A DNA stretch of 42,179 nucleotides, taken from NCBI GenBank assembly GCA_947564305.1, contig CANOBT010000033.1, forward strand, positions 1 through 42,179. Direction: 5' to 3'. A program made the position numbers and the translations under genes. The stretch comes from an uncultured Lachnospiraceae bacterium. Its GTDB lineage: Bacteria; Bacillota_A; Clostridia; Lachnospirales; Lachnospiraceae. The first letter of the stretch is position 1. The number at the start of each line of letters is the position of its first letter. This document shows positions 35,953 to 42,179 of this stretch, piece by piece. Below the pieces are notes generated by a model. The model was given only the letters and a program-made list of their open reading frames with translations. It was not told the DNA's origin and did no database searches.

Positions 35953-37443
35953 TTACCGTCCGCTTACAAACTGCAAAATCCTGTCCGTCACGGCCTGTGC
36001 AGCTTCTCCTCTGTCAAAAGACCCGTACTCTGTCAAAAATTCTGTCATTCCCTTTTGATATGCTTCCTCATCAAATCCCATAATCTTCCTGCACAGTTCC
36101 TCATTACTGAACGCCTCAATATAAGGCATTTCTTCAAAGGAAAGATAATATCCCCGTTCTTTTTCGTACAGATGCAGATCCGGATGAAAAAGAAAAACCG
36201 GTTTTCTCTGCAGTGAAAAATCCCACATGATAGATGAATAGTCCGTAACCAGAATATCCGCAGCCGCAAGCAATTCCTGCGGGTCATCATAATCCGTTAC
36301 ATTCAGCCATTCCCCGCCCCCTGCATCACTTACCGGACATGTAAGCTGTTCATTCATCGTAAAGTAATGTTCATCATGAGATGCCCTTGAAATATACTTC
36401 CCGGCAGACTCTTTGTCCGACGGGTGGCATCTTAGAAACACCTTGTATTTTTTCCCAAATCTAAGAGTGAACGCCCGCTGCATTTTTTCTAAATCAAGGA
36501 TTTCTACGTCCTCAGACTCTGTTTCCCGAAATGTCGGCGCATACAGTACAATTCCTTCCTCTGGCCGAATCCCAAAGAGCTTGTCTATTTTCTGTCTGCA
36601 TGCATTTTGTTTCCAGAAAATATCATTTCTTGGATATCCGCATTCCATAATCTCACCTTTATAATGAAACGCCCTTCGGTACAGCCCGCTGTTAAACTTC
36701 GATGGCGATATCATGATGTCTTCCATTTTCGAATTCATTTCACACAAATCCAGATAAGAACCCGGAAGTCCCTCTGCATCAAACTCTATCTTCTTTAGCG
36801 GACCGCCTCCATGCCATGTTTGTATGTAAATCTGCCCCTCCCGTTTTCGGGTGAAAAAACTCTTATGCTGATTGTCAATCCAGATTCCGGCTGTTCCCAG
36901 TTCATGCAGATGTTCATAAGAACCATATGGAACCCTGCGTATCTCTTTCGGCAGCTTGATTCCATCATCCTTTGATACCCATACCATATCCAGGTATTGC
37001 CCTGTCTTCATCAAATCCAGGGCAATATACTTTGGATTTCCTCCAAAGCCCCATCCGCTGCCATTCATAAATACAACCTTGTTTTTCTCCACCGGGGCTG
37101 ACCAGATTTCCTCATATAACCGGTTGACTAACTCAGAAGCCGTGACATGATTTGTAAAACCCAGATTCTTCAAATGGGCCTCTATGTCCCGCTCATGTCT
37201 TGGCATGACCGCTATCATCACATATACTTCCTCACGGATACCGCAAAACTCAGATATTTCTTTCACCGGATATCCTTCCATGAGCGGCTTGTTTTCACTC
37301 TTATCTGAAACGACAACGTTGATTTTATGACATGGTTTTAATAGTGTCAGAAGAAGAGACGCCACACCGCCGGCTCCATAAATGAGCACATATTTATATT
37401 TTCCACATTGCTCTGACAGTTCTCTTAAAACCTTGGATTCCAT
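35953..37443 (-). CDS. CDP-glycerol:glycerophosphotransferase family protein with N-terminal YGAG module
   Basis: About 496 residues. The N-terminal ~110 form a Rossmann-like module (YVLIYGAGGVASLLLTLL, SDKSENKPLMEGYPV). The rest is the polyol-phosphate transferase domain: QTWHGGGPLKKIEF, CGYPRNDIFW, VLYAPTFRE, RCHPSDKE and ILVTDYSSIMWDFSLQRKPV. It differs greatly from the copy at 31870, so the two probably add different units or act at different steps. The frame opens at 37551, but GAGG eight bases before the ATG at 37443 supports the shorter form and removes an overlap with the epimerase gene. Acts at the inner membrane face. Confidence 0.88.
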   Translation of the reverse strand: MESKVLRELSEQCGKYKYVLIYGAGGVASLLLTLLKPCHKINVVVSDKSENKPLMEGYPVKEISEFCGIREEVYVMIAVMPRHERDIEAHLKNLGFTNHVTASELVNRLYEEIWSAPVEKNKVVFMNGSGWGFGGNPKYIALDLMKTGQYLDMVWVSKDDGIKLPKEIRRVPYGSYEHLHELGTAGIWIDNQHKSFFTRKREGQIYIQTWHGGGPLKKIEFDAEGLPGSYLDLCEMNSKMEDIMISPSKFNSGLYRRAFHYKGEIMECGYPRNDIFWKQNACRQKIDKLFGIRPEEGIVLYAPTFRETESEDVEILDLEKMQRAFTLRFGKKYKVFLRCHPSDKESAGKYISRASHDEHYFTMNEQLTCPVSDAGGGEWLNVTDYDDPQELLAAADILVTDYSSIMWDFSLQRKPVFLFHPDLHLYEKERGYYLSFEEMPYIEAFSNEELCRKIMGFDEEAYQKGMTEFLTEYGSFDRGEAAQAVTDRILQFVSGR

Positions 37444-37474
37444 CAGCATTTCCTCTCTTTCCACCGAAAAAATT

Positions 37475-38506
37475 TCATACTTTTGGCATAACCATGCTGT
37501 GTATCGTACGCTCATACATCTCACAAAGACCAGTTTCCGGCATCCAGCCAAGTCTCTGCAGCTTTGAAGTATCCAGATTCATACAGAGCACAGGCGCATA
37601 TCCCCGCTCTTTTTGAATCGCGTCCTCCGGCTCCATCCGGACTCTGATTCTGCCCCTTGCACTTTTTGCTGCAACCAGTTCCGCCATATCCCTGATGCTG
37701 CAGTAGGTTGCCTCATTTGCCGCATTATAAGCCTCTCCTGACATCCCTTCTGTCATCACCTTCAATATAGCAGTACACGCATCCGCCAGATACAGATAAT
37801 TCCGTTTCGTATTTCCTTTTGTGTGCAGTACAATATCTCTTCCTTCTATCGCACATCTGGCAAACTCTGCAAACACCCTTTCGTCCGCATAATCCACTCC
37901 CGGGCCAAAAGTCTGCGTCAACCGCACCGTCCGGGCAGGAACGCCATATTCCGAAAAATATGCTGTGCACATGTTCTCACACAGCCGCTTGCTCTCCGGA
38001 TAGGAGGCTCGAACCGACATGGTATCCAGATTCGTTCCGTCTTTCTCACAGATCTTATCCGCCTTCTGCGGAGCCCCATACACCTCCATTGTGGAGAGAT
38101 AAACAAAACTCCTGATTGGATTTCTCCTGGCAAATTCCAGCATCCTGCGGGTTCCGTCCACTGAAGTATGAATTACCTCTGTCGGACAAATAGAAAAACT
38201 CCTGCTGGAAGTAATAGCTGCCCCATGAATCATGTAGTCCACTGCCCTATCCTCTTCTCTTAACTGGGTGATATCTGAATAAAGATACTCCACCCGTTCT
38301 CCCAGATTGCTCCACAGATGCTCTGCCTTCTTTCTGTCCCGTACAACAGCTATAACTCTGCATTTACAATACTCCGCCAGAAACCGGACCAAATATTTTC
38401 CGATCAGTCCGGTAGCTCCGGAAATCAACACCGTACTCCCGTCTATCTTTTCAGAGTTGACCCTTTTTCTGATATAATCCATATCCTCTGCTATGATCCG
38501 GTTCAT
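37475..38506 (-). CDS. NAD-dependent sugar epimerase/dehydratase (extended SDR)
   Basis: About 343 residues. The NAD loop GATGLIGKYLV follows a short N-terminal helix. The catalytic S/T region is LSTMEVYG and the YxxxK pair is in ASYPESKRLCE. Extended SDRs of this kind epimerise, dehydrate or reduce nucleotide sugars; the C-terminal substrate domain does not tell which. The frame can be read from a GTG at 38593, directly after the upstream stop, but AAAGGAGGTG nine bases before the ATG at 38506 is far better. Next to a CTP-using cytidylyltransferase, so its substrate may be CDP-linked; that is inference. Confidence 0.88.
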   Translation of the reverse strand: MNRIIAEDMDYIRKRVNSEKIDGSTVLISGATGLIGKYLVRFLAEYCKCRVIAVVRDRKKAEHLWSNLGERVEYLYSDITQLREEDRAVDYMIHGAAITSSRSFSICPTEVIHTSVDGTRRMLEFARRNPIRSFVYLSTMEVYGAPQKADKICEKDGTNLDTMSVRASYPESKRLCENMCTAYFSEYGVPARTVRLTQTFGPGVDYADERVFAEFARCAIEGRDIVLHTKGNTKRNYLYLADACTAILKVMTEGMSGEAYNAANEATYCSIRDMAELVAAKSARGRIRVRMEPEDAIQKERGYAPVLCMNLDTSKLQRLGWMPETGLCEMYERTIHSMVMPKV

Positions 38507-38593
38507 TCTGCTTTTCACCTCCTTTCCCTGCTGCATCCCGTCTGGATGGATATTTAACTCAGACTTCCTCATAAGATATTTTTTCACTATCAC

Positions 38594-39316
38594 TCAATAC
38601 AGCTGTTGGTTCTCCCTTGCATCGTACAGCGCCCGGAACATGTAGAAATCGTCTGGCGTGGTAATCTTAATATTTTCAAAGGAACATTCCACCACATGCA
38701 TCTTCTTCCCGTAAGCCCTCATCAGAGTACAGGAATCAATCATATCTGTATATCCGTCCCTAAGTGCCTGCTCTTCTGCCTCCAATAGTTCCTCCAACCA
38801 AAAACTCTCAGGAGCCTTAGCAAGCCGCGAATACCTCCGGCTCTCCACGGTCTTGATATTATTTTCATCATCAATCAGCACAAAAGTCTCCTGGGAAGGT
38901 GCACAGGTAATTGCCGAACCATATTTCTTCACCCCGGAAATATTCTCACTGATAATCCGGTTATTGATCAATGGGCGGACTCCGTCATGAATCAGGACAA
39001 TATTATTTTCCATCCCATAAAGCTCTGCGGCTGCCTTTACACCGTTATAAATGGAAAGCTGTCCGGTGGTCCCTCCTGGTACAATCTTCCCAATCTTGTC
39101 TAGACGATACCGGTAACGCATCTCTTCCATATAGGAAATCCATTCTTCCAGGCAGGCCACAACAATCCCATCAATCTCCTCATGATACTGGAAAACTTCT
39201 ATTGTATGTACAATGATTGGCTTGCCGTGGATCAGCAAAAACTGTTTTGGCCTGTCCTTGGAATTCATTCTTTTGCCCGATCCTCCGGCAAATATAACGG
39301 CAATATTCAATATCAT
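38594..39316 (-). CDS. IspD/TarI-type cytidylyltransferase (second copy)
   Basis: 240 residues. NIAVIFAGGSGKRMNS is the CTP loop, followed by RPKQF and GKPIIVHTIE; LIHDGVRPLI and the ITTPDDFYMFRAL ending match TarI/TagD-like enzymes closely. It probably makes CDP-ribitol or another CDP-polyol for the transferases in this operon. Only distantly similar to the copy at 30349. Start: ATG 39316 lies very near GGGAGG. A TTG at 39310 has ideal spacing (about 8) and gives the family-standard MNIAVIFAGG, so it may be the true start. Confidence 0.87.
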   Translation of the reverse strand: MILNIAVIFAGGSGKRMNSKDRPKQFLLIHGKPIIVHTIEVFQYHEEIDGIVVACLEEWISYMEEMRYRYRLDKIGKIVPGGTTGQLSIYNGVKAAAELYGMENNIVLIHDGVRPLINNRIISENISGVKKYGSAITCAPSQETFVLIDDENNIKTVESRRYSRLAKAPESFWLEELLEAEEQALRDGYTDMIDSCTLMRAYGKKMHVVECSFENIKITTPDDFYMFRALYDARENQQLY

Positions 39317-39354
39317 CCCCTCCCTTCATCCTCCTGCTGCCAATGCAATACTTT

Positions 39355-41319
39355 TTAATAAATGGTATAGTAATTCCTGATTCCCTTTTCTTCCAGCAAT
39401 GGTATGACCGCATCCTGATTCTCTTTGCTGAGACACGTAACAATTCCAACTTCTTTGGCATTCTCTAACTCCGATAAGCAGATCACCGGTTTCCCCTGAA
39501 ATGTTTCCACCTTTTTCTGCCCGTCTGAAACAATGAATCCGTCCGTATCCCGAATCCACAGTGAACACCTTTCTGCAATCTCCCCGGTTCCATAAACATA
39601 CCATTTTCCATAGTGGTTCCTGCATTTCTCCGCTGCTAACTGCACAAAAAAAAGTTCCTGGAACTCCTGCAGCTTACCATGTACACCATACTGTTTTGTA
39701 AACCATTCCAGAAATGTCCTTACATAATAGTGTTGGTTCGTCTCATTCAAGGAAGCGTAAAATGTACTTTCCACGATGCCTGTCAATTTCCCGCTGTCCT
39801 GGACAATATAGGTCCAGAGATAATTCTGTAAATCCCTTGGAATGTCCTCTCTGCAGGAAGACGTACAAACTTTTCTCAAAAAAGCATCAATGACTTCCGA
39901 CTTAATCCAAAAATTCCCCGTCACATGGACAGGCGGAATCTCTTCCTGAATTACCGATTTCAAATCTAATTTTTCAATACAGCCCTTTACCGCATCAAAT
40001 TGATTGCCCCATCCAATGCCAAGCGTTCCCACCCATGTGCTGAAAATGGGCACCGGATGCATGAGCATCCCCAGATACGTTTTTCTGTGGAGCAATTTCA
40101 AAACCGAATGAATATATCCTGTATCTTTCACCAGATTTTCCCAGATATTAAAAAAGTATGATTTTCCGGTACAACTGGGCGTCTGGTCTGATGACAGATC
40201 GGTATCATGGAGCAGACAGATATAATGATATTTCTTCGTATCTGATTCCAACAGGATTTCCATATCTGATTTCTCTGACAGGACTGTCAGAAAGCCCTTC
40301 TCCTGATAGAAAGACTTTATCTCTGTGCTGGCCGTAAAAATCTGAACAGTACAGACAGTATGAATCCTGTCCAGATATTCCACTGCTGACAAAGAAGCAT
40401 TCATCCACTCAGCCCGCACACACACCAGTGCATTCCAAGCTCTTTCTTTCTCACCCGACTCTAAAATATACTGTAACCCAAGACTTCTCTGCAGTTTGGC
40501 AGGATTCTGCGTGCGAATCAGATTCTTCCAAATCAAATCCACATCATAATCCGTATGTTTATCCACATGCTCCATGCTTAAGGGCAGATTTTCCTGCGTT
40601 TGATAATAGAGCGTGTTGTATGACAGCTGTTTTCTCTTTAAAAAAGGAAAGTTTCTTTTGGCCATCATCTCGTAAGAAAGATAATCACATTGAAAAAACT
40701 GGTTTTTCAGATTCTCTGTCTCATTGGGCTTTGTATCTGCATATGCATCATAGGTATAACCCTTCGCTGCAAAATAGCTGGTCAGCTTACGCTCATACTT
40801 CTTTACCACAGTCATATAATCTCTGTAATAGGGCATCGTTTCCCAATACTCACGGAATTCCACGCTGTGGAACATCGGAGACTGAAACACATAGAAAAAA
40901 GATAAAAGATGCTCCGGGTCATTTCCTGTGGCACCATAGGTTCCAGCACCACGCTTCATCAGACCCCAGAAATCCAGATTCCTCGATTCCATCTCGTTAA
41001 AAATCTTACTGATATCATCAAAGGGACCATAAAAAGAATCATTTGCCAGAATCAGTTCATCAAATTGTCTGATTTTATCCCATCCGATGAATCTGCACAG
41101 CGCATCCTTAAAACCGCCTGCATCCAAACCCTGATTTTCCCGGTAGAAAATGCTGTCTGCATAGTCAGAAAGGTGGTGCCGTCCCTTCTCGATTTTTGGC
41201 ATGTTGCATACTACAGCGATTGTAGCTGCAATGGGACGGATAGAACGAAGGAAGTATCCTATGTAGTCGTCAATGATATTTTGTTTATCGTAGGTAAGGT
41301 ATATTAGTAGTCTGCGCAT
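39355..41319 (-). CDS. RgpF-like rhamnan synthesis protein with C-terminal YGAG-like module
   Basis: 654 residues. The N-terminal half matches the RgpF family, which extends rhamnose-rich cell-wall polysaccharides: MRRLLIYLTYDKQNIIDDYI, NQGLDAGGFKDAL and ELILANDSFYGPF. The middle has MHPVPIFSTWVGTLGIGWGN and a helical tail. The last ~80 residues (WYVYGTGEIAERCSLW, IVSDGQ, GKPVICL) form another Rossmann-like module, with YGTG in place of YGAG. ATG 41319 follows GGAGG. Soluble, probably membrane-associated on the cytoplasmic side. It suggests that the polymer contains rhamnose, although no rhamnose-precursor genes are in the window. Confidence 0.85.
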   Translation of the reverse strand: MRRLLIYLTYDKQNIIDDYIGYFLRSIRPIAATIAVVCNMPKIEKGRHHLSDYADSIFYRENQGLDAGGFKDALCRFIGWDKIRQFDELILANDSFYGPFDDISKIFNEMESRNLDFWGLMKRGAGTYGATGNDPEHLLSFFYVFQSPMFHSVEFREYWETMPYYRDYMTVVKKYERKLTSYFAAKGYTYDAYADTKPNETENLKNQFFQCDYLSYEMMAKRNFPFLKRKQLSYNTLYYQTQENLPLSMEHVDKHTDYDVDLIWKNLIRTQNPAKLQRSLGLQYILESGEKERAWNALVCVRAEWMNASLSAVEYLDRIHTVCTVQIFTASTEIKSFYQEKGFLTVLSEKSDMEILLESDTKKYHYICLLHDTDLSSDQTPSCTGKSYFFNIWENLVKDTGYIHSVLKLLHRKTYLGMLMHPVPIFSTWVGTLGIGWGNQFDAVKGCIEKLDLKSVIQEEIPPVHVTGNFWIKSEVIDAFLRKVCTSSCREDIPRDLQNYLWTYIVQDSGKLTGIVESTFYASLNETNQHYYVRTFLEWFTKQYGVHGKLQEFQELFFVQLAAEKCRNHYGKWYVYGTGEIAERCSLWIRDTDGFIVSDGQKKVETFQGKPVICLSELENAKEVGIVTCLSKENQDAVIPLLEEKGIRNYYTIY

Positions 41320-41375
41320 GGAACCTCCATAGGATTTTCCTCATATTTTTCAAGCCTGTCTCCTTCTTGAGTTCT

Positions 41376-42179
41376 CTATTTTTTACACCATATAATAGAC
41401 TCAAAACCATAGTATTCCCATGTTCCCATGAGTACAGTGTTTAATTCGGAACTCTTCGCCTCATTTAATTCGCCAATTTTTCTCATAAAATATGGTTGGT
41501 TATTTCTGGTTTTATAGATGGTTTTCATACTGCATTCCGATAGTATCGAATTAATTTTGTTCCAGTCAGGTATTTTATTATGAGAACTATCATCATAAAA
41601 ATTCAAACAACCTCTGCGGGATGTTGGAAAATACTGACTGTCTTCCGATGGGAACGACATATACATCCTACCGCCCTTTTTGAGAGCCATAATCATTGCG
41701 CGCAAAACCCTTTCCGGTTCATCACAATGCTCTATATTATGAGACGAAATCACCGCATCAAACACATTATGGTACCTTTCAATCTCTGCTGCAAAATCCT
41801 CACTTTTTACAATGTGGTACTCATCGGCATATTCCTTTGAATCCGAAGTTTGATTATAGTCACCAACATCAATCCCTACGTAATAAATCTTATTTAAAAC
41901 CGCTTTGACATTTTGCGGACTCCGATTTCCACACCCAACATCTAATATCTTTGTATCCGCTGAATCTTTAATACTATGCAAAAAAGCATGGATACCATGG
42001 GGATAAAATATTTTCTCATATATAAAATAATCTATTAATCTTCTTTTTTTGACTGGTATTTTAGGGAATAAATCAATTATATTTTTTCGCGGAACATACT
42101 TTCTGATTTCTTTTCGAACTTCTTCATAATATTGCTTTGAATCACTTGCAATCAAAATAATCAAATGTTCGCAATCCAG
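41376..42179 (-). CDS. SAM-dependent methyltransferase, 5' end cut by the window
   Basis: At least 265 residues; the frame stays open to the window edge, so the start lies outside. Class I methyltransferase core: ILDVGCGNRS (SAM loop), YYVGIDVGD (acidic residue), FDAVISSHNIEHCDEP and LKKGGRMYMSFP. The ~50 residues before the core (LIILIASDSKQYYEEVRKEI ... IIDLFP) look like the closing strand-helix of the same Rossmann-like module seen in its neighbours. The full protein may therefore be YGAG module plus methyltransferase. It probably methylates a sugar of the polymer or a lipid-linked intermediate. Confidence 0.85.
   Translation of the reverse strand: MDCEHLIILIASDSKQYYEEVRKEIRKYVPRKNIIDLFPKIPVKKRRLIDYFIYEKIFYPHGIHAFLHSIKDSADTKILDVGCGNRSPQNVKAVLNKIYYVGIDVGDYNQTSDSKEYADEYHIVKSEDFAAEIERYHNVFDAVISSHNIEHCDEPERVLRAMIMALKKGGRMYMSFPSEDSQYFPTSRRGCLNFYDDSSHNKIPDWNKINSILSECSMKTIYKTRNNQPYFMRKIGELNEAKSSELNTVLMGTWEYYGFESIIWCKK

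Noticed and set aside
1..42179. CRISPR arrays, tRNA or rRNA genes, complete insertion sequences
   Set aside because: No regularly spaced repeats, no recognisable tRNA or rRNA segments and no intact transposase were seen on either strand.

Overview
The window looks like the chromosome of a gut Lachnospiraceae-type Firmicute (Blautia, Dorea or Mediterraneibacter neighbourhood). This is an inference from strong AGGAGG-type ribosome sites, sigma-A promoters, GH78/GH65/GPH-type glycan genes and phage remnants of that flavour. No rRNA or tRNA fixes the taxonomy. Almost every gene lies on the minus strand.

Positions 1-2.8 kb hold a MerR-family regulator on the plus strand and a convergent cardiolipin synthase. 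Two MerR-type promoters with 19-bp spacers and matching 23-bp dyads are visible. One fires leftwards out of the window and the other drives cls, so the regulator probably controls both.

Positions 2.8-21.5 kb form a glycan or glycoside utilisation locus of nine genes in four minus-strand transcription units: GPH transporter-GH78; GH2-GH78-GH3; pgmB-GH65 phosphorylase; GH3-carboxylesterase. None of the enzymes has a signal peptide, so small rhamnose- and glucose-containing (perhaps acylated) glycosides are probably imported and dismantled in the cytoplasm. All four units carry the same promoter architecture: an A6 run, GTCGG, 18 bp, CATGG-like, 20 bp, then the -10 hexamer, with no gaps between the four copies. 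This points to one dedicated activator, which is not encoded in the window.

Positions 21.6-24.6 kb encode a membrane c-di-GMP phosphodiesterase with two periplasmic-binding-protein-like sensor domains, a degenerate GGDEF and an intact EAL domain.

Positions 24.8-30.3 kb are decayed mobile DNA: the tail of an Rpn-type nuclease gene, then a prophage remnant bounded by a 17-bp direct repeat. The remnant contains a broken tyrosine integrase, small phage-type genes, a frameshifted ORF, a type I toxin-antitoxin module with a holin-like toxin, and a tape-measure gene with two stops and a frameshift. Joining the flanks across the repeat restores a perfect 11-bp stem-loop, so the phage seems to have integrated into the loop of a terminator.

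Positions 30.3-42.2 kb are the distal part of a surface-polysaccharide or teichoic-acid-like operon. It has two IspD/TarI-type cytidylyltransferases, a ribulose-phosphate-3-epimerase homologue, two CDP-glycerol-type polyol-phosphate transferases, a GT2, an RgpF-like rhamnan protein, an NAD-dependent epimerase, a NodB deacetylase and a methyltransferase cut by the window edge. A YGAG-type Rossmann module recurs in at least four of these proteins.
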